64,000 bases of DNA, taken from the NCBI RefSeq assembly GCF_027568515.1, contig NZ_JANKZF010000001.1, positions 596,795 through 660,794 on the forward strand. Direction: 5' to 3'. This document shows positions 24,264-32,843 of this stretch, piece by piece. The stretch's first letter is position 1, and every line of letters starts with the position of its first letter. A program made the position numbers and the translations under genes. The notes under the pieces were generated by a model. That model was given only the letters and a program-made list of their open reading frames with translations. It had not been told where the DNA came from and searched no databases. Source of the stretch: Arthrobacter sp. HY1533. Lineage in GTDB: Bacteria > Actinomycetota > Actinomycetes > Actinomycetales > Micrococcaceae.

Positions 24264-25811
24264 TTAATCACCAGAGGCTGCGGTTGCCGGTGTTGCGTGG
24301 GTGTGCGGGGCCGCAAAGAAATCAACCTCGTACTGCGCCGAGTGGGCGAAAGCCTGGGCCATGCGGCGCCTTTCCGCGGCGGATCCACGCCGGGCGGCGG
24401 CGTCCATGATGCCCACGGCTGTGGCTGTTGCCTCGGCAAATCCCTCATCCGCATAGGTTTGAAGCCATGACCCGTAGGGGTGTTCCCCGTCAAAGCCCAG
24501 GTAGTCGGCGTGCAGCACGCGCCCCACCTCGGCGTAGAGCCAGTAGCAGGGCAGCACGGCGGCCACCACTTCCCCGTAGCTGCCGGAGAAGGCCACGCCC
24601 TGCAGGTGGTCAACGTAGTGCTTGGTGACCGGGCCCTGCGGCGACTCCAGCGGGAAGCGGCTGAGCCAGTCGCGGTGCAGCGACAGCTCCACCTCAAGGC
24701 AGTTCTGTGCCCCGCCGGCCCAGAATTTCTGCTCGGCCTCGGTGGGGGCCAGGGCGCTGGCACGTGCCAGGACCCTTGAGTACGTTCCGAGGTACAGGGC
24801 GTCCTGCGCAAGGTAGTAGGCGAAGTGGTTGCTTGCCAGGGTGCCGGCGGCGAGTTCCTTGATGAAGTCGAGCGCAAAAATGGCCTCCCGCTGGGGCGCG
24901 CAACCGTCCCACACGCTGCGGCTGAAGTCGTCATGCCCCGGGGCGGCCGAGTCCCACAGTGCGTTGAGGTGGTTGACGGGGCCGGCACCTGCGCCCACCT
25001 CCAGGACCCCCGAAGTCTCCAGTGCCCCGCGCAGCCACTCCTTGGCCTGCCCGACGCTCCTGCCCCAGTCGCCGCCGCGTGCCTGCAGCACGGCCACCGC
25101 GGAGGAGAGGGCGCAGCCTGTGCCATGCGTGTTGGCGGTGTGGACGCGCGGGCCGGTGAATTCCTGCACAGTGCCGTCCGGTTCCACCAGCGCATCGGGG
25201 CACTCCTCCCCCGGCAGGTGCCCGCCCTTGACCAGCACCAGCACCTGGTGGGTGGCAGCCAGCTCCTTGCCCTGTTCCAGGGCCTGGCCCCAGCTGGTTG
25301 CCGCGGACACCTCCAGGAGGGCCGCCAGCTCGGCCAGGTTGGGTGTGACCAGGTGCGTGTGCGCCAACAGGGCCAGCAGGGCCCCGCGTGCCTCCGGCGC
25401 CATGAGCGAGTCGCCGCTTGTGGCCACCATGACCGGGTCAAGGACCACGACGGGCGGCCGGGTTCGGGCCAGCCACTCGCTCACCGCCGCCATGACCCCG
25501 GCGGTGCCAAGCATGCCGATCTTCACAGCGTCAACGGCGATATCCGCCGACAACGCCTCCAGCTGTGCGGCGAGGAATGATGCCGGGGGCACGTGCACGC
25601 CCTGCACACCGCGGGTGTTTTGCGCCGTCAGCGCCGTGACGGCGGCCATGGCGTAGCCGCCGTGGGCGGAGATGGTCTTGATGTCGGCATGGATTCCGGC
25701 GCCGCCGGAGGGGTCGGAGCCGGCTATGGCCAGGACCCTGGGGTGGGGTGTTGCCGGCCGTGCGGCGGCCGCCGTTTCCTGGGCAGGTGAATAGAGTGCT
25801 GTCGCAGTCAT
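24264..25811 (-). CDS. thiD: ThiD-TenA fusion, HMP(-P) kinase and thiaminase II
   Basis: 515 residues carrying two thiamine enzymes. Residues 20-285 are ThiD: VLAIAGSDPSGGAGIHADIK, VDAVKIGMLG, LVTPNLAELAAL, LVKGGHLPGEE and the anion-hole motif NTHGTGCALSSA. Residues 295-500 are TenA: FALDFIKELAAGTLASNHFA, the catalytic Cys in AVLPCYWLYAEVG, and the C-terminal helix. ThiD phosphorylates hydroxymethylpyrimidine (phosphate); TenA regenerates the pyrimidine from damaged thiamine, so the fusion couples salvage to phosphorylation. Its ATG is preceded by GAAGGGA, which is inside the 3' strand of the TPP aptamer. It is a stand-alone gene; other thi genes are not in the window. Confidence 0.95.
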   Translation of the reverse strand: MTATALYSPAQETAAAARPATPHPRVLAIAGSDPSGGAGIHADIKTISAHGGYAMAAVTALTAQNTRGVQGVHVPPASFLAAQLEALSADIAVDAVKIGMLGTAGVMAAVSEWLARTRPPVVVLDPVMVATSGDSLMAPEARGALLALLAHTHLVTPNLAELAALLEVSAATSWGQALEQGKELAATHQVLVLVKGGHLPGEECPDALVEPDGTVQEFTGPRVHTANTHGTGCALSSAVAVLQARGGDWGRSVGQAKEWLRGALETSGVLEVGAGAGPVNHLNALWDSAAPGHDDFSRSVWDGCAPQREAIFALDFIKELAAGTLASNHFAYYLAQDALYLGTYSRVLARASALAPTEAEQKFWAGGAQNCLEVELSLHRDWLSRFPLESPQGPVTKHYVDHLQGVAFSGSYGEVVAAVLPCYWLYAEVGRVLHADYLGFDGEHPYGSWLQTYADEGFAEATATAVGIMDAAARRGSAAERRRMAQAFAHSAQYEVDFFAAPHTHATPATAASGD

Positions 25812-25815
25812 GTGG

Positions 25816-25894
25816 ACATCCCTTCGCCGGTGCTAGCCGGGCAGGTTCAACGGGTATTGTCTCAGCCGGCCCTTGTGGCCTGGCACCCCGTGTC
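25816..25894 (-). promoter_or_regulatory. TPP riboswitch (thi box)
   Basis: The minus strand carries the thi-box hallmarks in order: GGGGTGCC, GGCTGAGA, ACCCGTTGAACCTG, GGCTAGCACCGGCG and the closing AAGGGA. The aptamer ends 4 nt before the ATG of thiD-tenA, and the only ribosome binding site, GAAGGGA, is part of the 3' closing strand. There is no room for a terminator stem, so TPP binding should block translation initiation directly. Confidence 0.95.
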
Positions 25895-25940
25895 GCCTTC
25901 CACCCTATTCGACAATTCCCGCCGCGCTCCCCTTATTAAG

Positions 25941-26012
25941 CAACTGACCCGCAGCAGTGGCCGGAAAAGCGCGATTTCTCGGCTTTTCCCGACCACTGCT
26001 GCGGGTCAGTTG
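25941..26012. repeat. Very long hairpin after the RNase E/G stop
   Basis: A 20-bp perfect outer stem (begins CAACTGACCCGC, ends GCGGGTCAGTTG) continues after one mismatch into a further 9-10 bp (GGAAAAGC/GCTTTTCC) around an 11-nt loop. It starts 8 nt past the RNase E/G stop. There is no T-run after it on the minus strand. It may serve as a terminator or 3' stabiliser. Confidence 0.85.
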
Positions 26013-26020
26013 TGAAGGGG

Positions 26021-29000
26021 CTAGAGCTCGGAGGCCGGAACCCCGACACCCAGGATGATGGGTTCGGCGCTCTTCACCGGGGCCGCTGCGGGCAGCTCCA
26101 CGGCGGCACTGCTGTGCGGTGCCGAGCCCTGGCCGTGCTGGGCCGTCTCAGTGGTCTCCACGGCCATGTCGGCACCGCCCTGGGCACTGCGGGCGCTGCG
26201 GTTGCGGCGGCCGCGGCGTGAGCGGGAACGGCTGTTGCCGCCGTGCTCGGAAGCGGAATCCTCGGCTGAGTCGGCAACGGGCGGGGCCAGCTGGTCAAGC
26301 GCCTGGGCCAGGCCGGCCAGTGCGGCTGCCTGGTCGGCGTTGTTGGCGCCGTTGAAGCCGCCGCTTTCGCTGCGGTGCCCGCGGGGCAGCTCGATGGCTT
26401 CCCCGCCCAGGGTGAGGGTTGCGGCGTCGGAGGACTCCGGCGCTGAAGCCGGCTCCACGGCAGCGGACGGCGCGGCTGCATGCTCCGCGTGGTCGTGCTC
26501 GTGGTGCGAGGCAGCCGCGGCCGCGGCAATGTTGGCCAGGGCTGCGCGGGCCTCATGGGCCTTCTGGAGCCGGGCGGCCTCGGCTGCCTCATCGGCCACG
26601 GGCGCCGGTGCCGGCTCCTGGTGGTGCTCGGCCTCGGGCTGCTGTGAGCGGTTGCGGTTGCGCTTGCGTTCACTGCGGGTGGAGCGGTTGGCCGTGCGCT
26701 CGTTCTCGCGCGGCTCGTGGCGGGGCGCCGGGGCGTGGGCGGCAGCAACTTCCAGTGCAGGCGAGTGCGTGCGGCGGTGTTCCACGGGGATCTCGTGGGT
26801 GACCATGCCGCGGCCGGCGCAGGTGCCGCACTGCTCGCCGAAGACCTCCAGCAGGCCGGTGCCCATGCGCTTGCGCGTCATCTGGACAAGGCCCAGCGAG
26901 GTGACCTCGGCGACCTGGTGCTTGGTCCGGTCCCGGCCCAAGCATTCGACCAGGCGGCGCAGGACCAGGTCCCGGTTGGATTCCAGGACCATGTCGATGA
27001 AGTCGATGACGATGATGCCGCCGATGTCGCGCAGGCGCAGCTGGCGCACCACTTCCTCGGCAGCTTCCAGGTTGTTCTTGGTGACGGTCTCTTCGAGGTT
27101 GCCGCCGGAACCGGTGAACTTGCCCGTGTTGACGTCAACCACTGTCATGGCTTCGGTGCGGTCGATCACCAGGGAGCCGCCAGAGGGCAGGAAGACCTTG
27201 CGCTCGAGTGCCTTGTTGATCTGCTCGTCGATGCGGTGCGCGCCGAAGATGTCCTCGGGCTTGGTCCACTTTTCGAGCCGGTCCAGCAGGTCCGGGGCCA
27301 CGTAGGTCACGTAGGCCTCGATGGTGTCCCATGCTTCCTCGCCGGAGACGATGAGCTTGGTGAAGTCCTCGTTGAAGACGTCGCGGACCACCTTGATGGT
27401 CAGGTCGGGTTCTCCGTAGAGCATTTCCGGGGCCAGCGTCTTGGTGGAGGAGGCACGGTTGTTGATGCCCTCCCACTGGGCGCGCAGGCGGTTGATGTCG
27501 TTGGTCAGCTCTTCCTCGCTGGCACCCTCGGCGGCCGTGCGCACAATGACGCCGGCGTTTTCGGGCAGGTGGTCCTTCAGGACGCGCTTGAGGCGGTTGC
27601 GTTCGACGTCGGGCAGCTTGCGGGAGATGCCAGTCATGGAGCCGCCCGGGACGAACACGAGGTAGCGTCCGGGCAGCGAGATCTGGCTGGTCAGGCGGGC
27701 ACCCTTGTGGCCCACGGGGTCCTTGGAGACCTGGACCAGCACGGAGTCGCCGGACTTCAGGGCGTTCTCGATGCGGCGCGGCTGGCCGTTGAGGTTGGCG
27801 GCATCCCAGTCGACCTCGCCGGCGTACAGCACGGCATTGCGGCCGCGGCCAATGTCAACGAAAGCGGCTTCCATGCTGGGCAGCACGTTCTGGACCTTGC
27901 CCAGGTAGACGTTGCCGATCAGGGAATCCTGCTGGGTCTTGGAGACGAAGTGCTCGGCCAGGATGCCGTCTTCCAGGACACCGATCTGGATGCGGTCGTC
28001 GGCCTGGCGGACCACCATGACGCGGTCCACGGATTCCCGGCGGGCCAGGAATTCCGCTTCCGTGATGACTGTGCGGCGGCGGCCCGAGTCGCGGGAGTCG
28101 CGGCGGCGCTGCTTCTTGGCTTCCAGGCGGGTGGAGCCGCGCAGGCTCGTGACGCGGTTGGATGCGCTGGCGCTGGATTCGGCCGGGGTGCGCGGGGCGC
28201 GCACGCGGGTGACCGTGTTGGGCGGGTCATCGTCGCTGCCGCCGGTCAGTTCAAGGTCGGCGTCTCCGCGGCGGCGGCGACGGCGGCGGCGTGAGGTCAC
28301 GCCGTCCTCGGCTGCCTCATCCTCGGTGTCGTCGTCTTCGCCGGCCTCCACTGCCTCGGGGGCATCGGAGCCGCGGCTGCGGCGGTTGCGTCCGCGCCGG
28401 CTGCGGCGGTCGCCGTCGTGGCTTTCGGCGTCGTGCTCGCCGGTCTCGGTGCCTGCGGTTTCGCCGGCTTCGTTTTCACGGGTGGCAACGGGTACGGCCA
28501 GGCTGAGGTCGGGGGCCAGGAACAGGGCGGAGATGCCCGATGACGGCTCCTGGAACAGGGATTCGGTCACGTGCGCGGCGGCCTCGGCGGCGGTCTCTTC
28601 TGCGGCGGGCTCGGCGGAAGCGGCCTCTTCGGCTGCGGCGGGGGTTGCCGTGGCTTCTTCAGCGGCCTCGGCGCCGGCGGCCGGGGCTGCTGCGGGGGCC
28701 GACTTTGCTGCCGTGCGGCGGCGGCTGCGGCTTGCCTTCGGGGCGGCGGGGGCTTCGGCTGCTGCCTGGGCGGTTTCCTCGACGGCGGCCGGCTGTTCAG
28801 CAACGGACTCAGACATGGGCTCGGCCGCGATGGACGTTGCCGGCGCTGCGGCCTTACGCGATGCGCGGCGGGCGGGTGCCTTCGCGGCGGGCGCGGATTC
28901 GGCGGCAGGGGTTTCGGCCGGCTCAACGGCGGCTTCCACTGCGGTGGCGGGCTTGCCTGCCGGCGCCTTGGCGGCGCGGCTGCGGCGGGCCGGTGCCTTG

Positions 29001-29467
29001 GCCGGGGCCTCAGCGGCGGGGGCAGCTTCGGTGGCGGCGGGGGCTTCGTGGCCTCCGAGGCTCAGTTCACCCTGCACTGCGGCAGGGGCCGTGACCGGTG
29101 ACGTGGCGCGGCGGCGTGCCGGGCGCTTAGCCGGCGCTGCGGGGGCCTCCTCGGCGGCAACTGCTGCGGCGGCAACCGGCGCAGCGGCAGGCTGTTCGGT
29201 GATGGCGTCCAGCAGCGACGGCGCCTCGGCGGCGGCCTCGGCCGGTGCGGCCTTCTTGGCGCGGGTGCGGCGGGCCGGGGCCTTCTTTGCCGGTGCAGGC
29301 TCGGCGCCGGTTTCGGCGGGGGCTGCTGCGGTGGTGGCGGCTGCGGCACCGCTGGCGGCGGGGCTCGTTACGGCTGCGGTGGCGCGCCGTGAGCGGGTTG
29401 CCTTCTTCTTGGCGGGGGCTGCCTCGGCAGATTCCGCGGCGTCGTTCGTGGACTGTTCATTGACCAT
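26021..29467 (-). CDS. rne: Ribonuclease E/G with long basic N-terminal extension
   Basis: 1148 residues. Residues 1-480 are an Ala/Pro/Lys/Arg/Glu-rich extension containing repeated KAPARR-type basic boxes and an RRRRRRRR run near residue 400. The S1 RNA-binding domain follows (about 485-570: GVLEDGILAEHFVS, NVYLGKVQNVLPSMEAAF, DIGRGRNAVLYAGEV). The DNase I-like catalytic domain has VDVNTGKFTG (near 776) and IGGIIVIDFIDM (near 819), providing the metal-binding Asp residues. The Zn-link is CGTCAGRG (near 881). An Ala/Arg-rich tail completes it. It initiates mRNA decay and rRNA processing. The ATG (MVNEQSTNDAAES) is chosen over a longer frame into the promoter region. Confidence 0.96.
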   Translation of the reverse strand: MVNEQSTNDAAESAEAAPAKKKATRSRRATAAVTSPAASGAAAATTAAAPAETGAEPAPAKKAPARRTRAKKAAPAEAAAEAPSLLDAITEQPAAAPVAAAAVAAEEAPAAPAKRPARRRATSPVTAPAAVQGELSLGGHEAPAATEAAPAAEAPAKAPARRSRAAKAPAGKPATAVEAAVEPAETPAAESAPAAKAPARRASRKAAAPATSIAAEPMSESVAEQPAAVEETAQAAAEAPAAPKASRSRRRTAAKSAPAAAPAAGAEAAEEATATPAAAEEAASAEPAAEETAAEAAAHVTESLFQEPSSGISALFLAPDLSLAVPVATRENEAGETAGTETGEHDAESHDGDRRSRRGRNRRSRGSDAPEAVEAGEDDDTEDEAAEDGVTSRRRRRRRRGDADLELTGGSDDDPPNTVTRVRAPRTPAESSASASNRVTSLRGSTRLEAKKQRRRDSRDSGRRRTVITEAEFLARRESVDRVMVVRQADDRIQIGVLEDGILAEHFVSKTQQDSLIGNVYLGKVQNVLPSMEAAFVDIGRGRNAVLYAGEVDWDAANLNGQPRRIENALKSGDSVLVQVSKDPVGHKGARLTSQISLPGRYLVFVPGGSMTGISRKLPDVERNRLKRVLKDHLPENAGVIVRTAAEGASEEELTNDINRLRAQWEGINNRASSTKTLAPEMLYGEPDLTIKVVRDVFNEDFTKLIVSGEEAWDTIEAYVTYVAPDLLDRLEKWTKPEDIFGAHRIDEQINKALERKVFLPSGGSLVIDRTEAMTVVDVNTGKFTGSGGNLEETVTKNNLEAAEEVVRQLRLRDIGGIIVIDFIDMVLESNRDLVLRRLVECLGRDRTKHQVAEVTSLGLVQMTRKRMGTGLLEVFGEQCGTCAGRGMVTHEIPVEHRRTHSPALEVAAAHAPAPRHEPRENERTANRSTRSERKRNRNRSQQPEAEHHQEPAPAPVADEAAEAARLQKAHEARAALANIAAAAAASHHEHDHAEHAAAPSAAVEPASAPESSDAATLTLGGEAIELPRGHRSESGGFNGANNADQAAALAGLAQALDQLAPPVADSAEDSASEHGGNSRSRSRRGRRNRSARSAQGGADMAVETTETAQHGQGSAPHSSAAVELPAAAPVKSAEPIILGVGVPASEL

Positions 29468-29840
29468 TGTGGGCGTTACCTTCGCGCCGCACCGACATCC
29501 CCCACATCGGGCGCCAACTGCGGCAGATGTGCCAGCACCCGCGGGCGCTGACGGAAGTCGTCTGGGTACTTTGCAGGCGGCACCAACTCCTGGGTGCGCA
29601 AGCTCCGCAAAGCCAATGGTTTGCGTATTACCGCCGCCGGTGGATGGCTGCACTAGCTGGCAGCGTCGTCACCGGCATTCCGTGGGCGAACCATTGGACC
29701 GAAGGGCGCATGTGGATCACCGATCAGCCGAAACCATTGTCTCATACGAGCCCCGCCATAACGCAGTTTGCGCGCAGGGCGCGCCCTGAATCGCACGCTA
29801 CAATCAGGACACAATCACCGGTCTCGATGAAAAGGATGCC
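29468..29840. other. Divergent intergenic region, rne / VKOR
   Basis: 373 bp between the divergent RNase E/G and VKOR-family starts. It must hold both promoters. On the plus strand TACAAT (29799-29804) is a good -10 for the VKOR gene, 37 nt before its ATG, but I find no convincing -35. On the minus strand TAATAC near 29625 is a candidate rne -10. No ORF here has support. RNase E genes often have long autoregulated leaders, which this spacing would permit. Confidence 0.5.
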
Positions 29841-30476
29841 ATGCCCAGCACCAAAGTCCCCACGAGCGATCCAGCGGAAGCCGGCATGCCGGCCCTGGCG
29901 AGGGCCAGGCCGTTTGGCTGGTTCCTGGTCATTGCCGGCGGCATAGCCTGGCTTGCGTCCTTCACGCTGGTGCTGGAGCGCCTTCACCTTTACACCAACC
30001 CCGATTCCAACCTGAGCTGCGACTTCAACTCCTGGATTTCCTGCGGGGAGGTCATGAAGACCCCGGAGGCCGCCATTCTGGGCTTCCCCAACCCGCTGAT
30101 CGGTGTGGTTGCGTTCGCCGTGGTGGTCACGCTCGGCATGGTCCTGCTGGCGGGGGCACGCCTGGCACGCTGGTTCTGGATTGCCTTTCAGGTGGGCATC
30201 ACCGCCGGCATGGGACTCGTGGGCTGGTTCTGGTTCACGGCCGTCTACACGCTCGCCATCCTGTGCCCGTACTGCATGGTGGTGTGGGCCATGATGATCC
30301 CCATTTTCGTGTGGACCACGGTGCGCAACATCAACCATGGCGTCATTGCCGCGCCTCCGGCGCTGAAGAAGTTCCTGAACGACTGGGCCTGGATCGTCGT
30401 GGGCCTGCTGTACCTGGCCACCTTGGCCTCAATCTTCTTCAAGTTCATGTACCTGATCATTGGCACCAGCGCCTAG
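29841..30476 (+). CDS. VKOR-family disulfide-generating membrane enzyme
   Basis: 211 residues with five probable membrane helices (about residues 26-48, 84-104, 109-131, 136-158, 184-205). Family cysteines are present: the loop pair in SNLSCDFNSWISCG and the active-site CPYC in ILCPYCMVVW on the last-but-one helix. Actinobacterial VKOR reoxidises a DsbA-like partner using menaquinone, supporting disulfide formation outside the membrane. ATG with AAAGGA 6 nt upstream. It stands alone; no periplasmic DsbA is adjacent, as the DsbA-like gene 15 kb away lacks a signal peptide. Confidence 0.93.
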   Translation: MPSTKVPTSDPAEAGMPALARARPFGWFLVIAGGIAWLASFTLVLERLHLYTNPDSNLSCDFNSWISCGEVMKTPEAAILGFPNPLIGVVAFAVVVTLGMVLLAGARLARWFWIAFQVGITAGMGLVGWFWFTAVYTLAILCPYCMVVWAMMIPIFVWTTVRNINHGVIAAPPALKKFLNDWAWIVVGLLYLATLASIFFKFMYLIIGTSA

Positions 30477-30487
30477 TTGGGCAGCCA

Positions 30488-30531
30488 ACAAAAGAAGGGC
30501 ACCTCCCGGCGGCGAGGTGCCCTTCTTTTGT
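30488..30531. terminator. Bidirectional terminator between VKOR gene and ndk
   Basis: An 18-bp perfect stem (ACAAAAGAAGGG... / ...CCCTTCTTTTGT) with an 8-nt loop. The A-rich and T-rich edges serve both strands, and the hairpin sits 12 nt from the VKOR stop and 17 nt from the ndk stop. Confidence 0.92.
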
Positions 30532-30547
30532 GCGTCACTCGGTTCGC

Positions 30548-30964
30548 CTAGGCGAACCAGATCCCGATCTCGCGCTCTGCGGATTCCACCGAGTCGGAGC
30601 CGTGGACCAGGTTCTGCTGGACCTTCAGGCCCCAGTCGCGGCCGAAGTCGCCGCGGATGGTGCCGGGGGCTGCCGTGGTGGGGTCGGTGGTGCCGGCCAG
30701 TGCGCGGAAGCCCTCGATGACGCGGTTGCCTTCAAAGATGGCTGCCACGACGGGGCCGGAGAGCATGAACTCAACGAGCGGCTCGTAGAAGGGCTTGCCG
30801 ACGTGCTCGGCGTAGTGCGCCTCGAGCTGCTCGCGGGTGGCGCTGACCTTCTTCAGCTCGGACAGTGTGTAGCCCTTAGCCTCGACGCGGGCCAGGATGG
30901 CGCCGGAAAGGTTGCGGGCCACGCCGTCGGGCTTCACAAGGACAAGGGTGCGCTCAATGCTCAC
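30548..30964 (-). CDS. ndk: Nucleoside diphosphate kinase
   Basis: 138 residues; balances NTP pools by phosphate transfer through a histidine. Signature segments are TLVLVKPDGVARN (residues 6-18), the catalytic His in NLVHGSDSVESAEREI, and the FYEPLVEFMLSGPV region. GTG start with GGAG 6 nt upstream; the longer reading upstream is unrelated. It follows the DUF4233 gene by 43 nt and is the last gene of the T-box-led unit ileS-folC-DUF4233-ndk. Confidence 0.98.
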   Translation of the reverse strand: MSIERTLVLVKPDGVARNLSGAILARVEAKGYTLSELKKVSATREQLEAHYAEHVGKPFYEPLVEFMLSGPVVAAIFEGNRVIEGFRALAGTTDPTTAAPGTIRGDFGRDWGLKVQQNLVHGSDSVESAEREIGIWFA

Positions 30965-31007
30965 GGTAACTCCAATTACGTTGTTAAAAAGGACAATCGA
31001 CTTTAGT

Positions 31008-31457
31008 TTACTGGGCCCCGGCGCCGGGTGCGGCTTCTTCGGGGTGGGCGGCATCCCACTCGGCCTGTGCCTTGGCGCGGACCGCATTTTCGCGGTCGAT
31101 CTTGGCTCCGCCGAACAGGGCGTACCACCAGGCCGCTGCGAACAGCACGCCCACAACGAACATGGACGGTTCCCAGAAGCCGCCGGCAATGAGCAGCAGC
31201 TGCAGGACCCAGCCCACAGCCACCCCCCACGGCTTGCGCAGGAACGCGCACGCCATGATGAGCAGGAAGGCCAGCACGGCGGCGGCGATCAGGTAGGCCG
31301 GGTTCTTGTCCTTGAGGCCAAACAGGCCCAGGCCCAGGAAGATCGCCACGAAAGCTTCCAGCACCAGCACCACCGAGGCAAACATGAGCTTGGTGGAGCG
31401 CAGCTTCTTGGGGGTGTTGGGCTTCCATTCGCGCTGTGCTTTTGTCAGCTTTGCCAT
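31008..31457 (-). CDS. DUF4233 membrane protein
   Basis: 149 residues with four membrane helices (about residues 25-46, 53-72, 77-94, 98-117) and a charged C-terminus (AKAQAEWDAAHPEEAAPG). Motifs AFLRKPWGVAVGWVLQ and FVVGVLFAAAWWYALFGGAKID fit DUF4233, which is found between folC and ndk in many actinobacteria (Rv2446c position). Function unknown. Start is 3 nt after the folC stop. Confidence 0.92.
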   Translation of the reverse strand: MAKLTKAQREWKPNTPKKLRSTKLMFASVVLVLEAFVAIFLGLGLFGLKDKNPAYLIAAAVLAFLLIMACAFLRKPWGVAVGWVLQLLLIAGGFWEPSMFVVGVLFAAAWWYALFGGAKIDRENAVRAKAQAEWDAAHPEEAAPGAGAQ

Positions 31458-31460
31458 GTG

Positions 31461-32843
31461 TCAGGCACCTTCCCGTTCACCGGGGCGGCCCAGCAGGATG
31501 CGCGCCTCGGCCACCAGCGTGATGGAGCCGGTGATGAGGACGCCGCCGGCGAGGTCGTTGTTGGATTCGGCCCGTTCCACGGCCCATTCAATGGCGTCGT
31601 CGAGCTTTTCGGCAATGTGGACGTCCTCCTCGGCCCAGCCGAGGTCGACGGCAAGCTCCGCGAGTTCCGCTGCCGGGATGGCCCGCGGGGAGTTGGACTG
31701 GGTCAGGGCAATCTCGGATGCCTCATCGCCGTAGGCCTCCTTGATGGTGTTCAGGATTTCCTCGGCGTCCTTCTCGGCCAGGACACCCAGGACCACCACG
31801 AGCTTGCTGAAGGCGAAGGATTCCTGCAGGGCTGCTGCGCTGGCGGCGATGCCGGCCGGGTTGTGGGCTGCATCCACCACGATGGTGGGTGAGGTGCGCA
31901 TGACCTCCAGGCGGCCCGGTGAGGTGGCTGCGGCAAAGCCGGCCTGGACCAGTTCCAGGTTCAGTTCCCGCTCTCCCCCGCCCAGGAACGCCTCAAGCGC
32001 GGCCAGGGCCACGGCGGCGTTCTGCGCCTGGTGCTCCCCGTGAAGGGGCAGCATGATGCCGGGGTAGCGCCCGGCCAGGCCCTGCAGGTCCAGGATCTGC
32101 CCGCCGACGGCCACGGTCCGGTTCTCCACGCCAAACTCGACACCCTCGAAGCGGAAGTCGGCGTGCATGTCCCGTGCCTTCTCCAGGATGACCTGGGCGG
32201 CGTCGGTGGGCTGAGCGGCGCTGACCACGAAGGCGCCTTCCTTGATGATGCCGGACTTTTCCCCGGCGATCAGGCCCGTGGTGTCGCCCAGCAGCTCCGT
32301 GTGGTCCAGGGAGATGGGGGTGATGACGGCAACCTGGCCGTCTCCCACGTTGGTTGCATCGGTGATGCCGCCCAGGCCCACTTCCATGACGGCCACGTCA
32401 ACGGGCTCGTCGGCGAAAATGGCAAAGGCCAGGATGGTGAGGCACTCGAAGTACGTCAGGCGGTTTTCGCCCTTGTCCGTCAGCTCGGCGTCGACCATCT
32501 GCAGGTAGGGGCGGATTTCATCCCAGATGCGCACAAACGTCTCATCGCTGACGGGTGCGCCGTCAACGCTGATGCGTTCGGTGACCTTTGACAGGTGCGG
32601 GCTTGTGTAGCGGCCTGTGCGCAGGTCGTGGGCCAGCAGGCCGGCTTCGATCATGCGTGAGGTGGAGGTCTTGCCGTTGGTGCCCGTGATGTGGATGATC
32701 GGGAAGGCCTTGTTGGGCTCGCCCAGGATCTCCATGGCCCGGAACAGGGGTGCCAGGCGCGGCTCCATCTTGTTCTCGGGGGCGCGGCCCAGCAGCTCGG
32801 CGTAGACGCTCTCCACTGAGAATGCGTCGTGGTTTTCAGTCAT
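31461..32843 (-). CDS. folC: Folylpolyglutamate/dihydrofolate synthase
   Basis: 460 residues, Mur-ligase family. Adds glutamate to dihydropteroate and/or tetrahydrofolate. The P-loop is HITGTNGKTSTSRMI (residues 50-64); further signatures are RYTSPHL, the catalytic MEVGLGGITDATN, ISLDHTELLGDT and VVDAAHNPAGIAASA. The ATG overlaps the ileS stop as TGATG; a TTG one codon upstream is also possible. Co-transcription with ileS would place it under the T-box. Confidence 0.97.
   Translation of the reverse strand: MTENHDAFSVESVYAELLGRAPENKMEPRLAPLFRAMEILGEPNKAFPIIHITGTNGKTSTSRMIEAGLLAHDLRTGRYTSPHLSKVTERISVDGAPVSDETFVRIWDEIRPYLQMVDAELTDKGENRLTYFECLTILAFAIFADEPVDVAVMEVGLGGITDATNVGDGQVAVITPISLDHTELLGDTTGLIAGEKSGIIKEGAFVVSAAQPTDAAQVILEKARDMHADFRFEGVEFGVENRTVAVGGQILDLQGLAGRYPGIMLPLHGEHQAQNAAVALAALEAFLGGGERELNLELVQAGFAAATSPGRLEVMRTSPTIVVDAAHNPAGIAASAAALQESFAFSKLVVVLGVLAEKDAEEILNTIKEAYGDEASEIALTQSNSPRAIPAAELAELAVDLGWAEEDVHIAEKLDDAIEWAVERAESNNDLAGGVLITGSITLVAEARILLGRPGEREGA

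Noticed and set aside
26055..29789. Several plus-strand ORFs of 400-625 codons opposite RNase E/G
   Set aside because: Ser/Arg/Ala-rich antisense products of a GC-rich repetitive gene; S1, catalytic and Zn-link motifs are on the minus strand.
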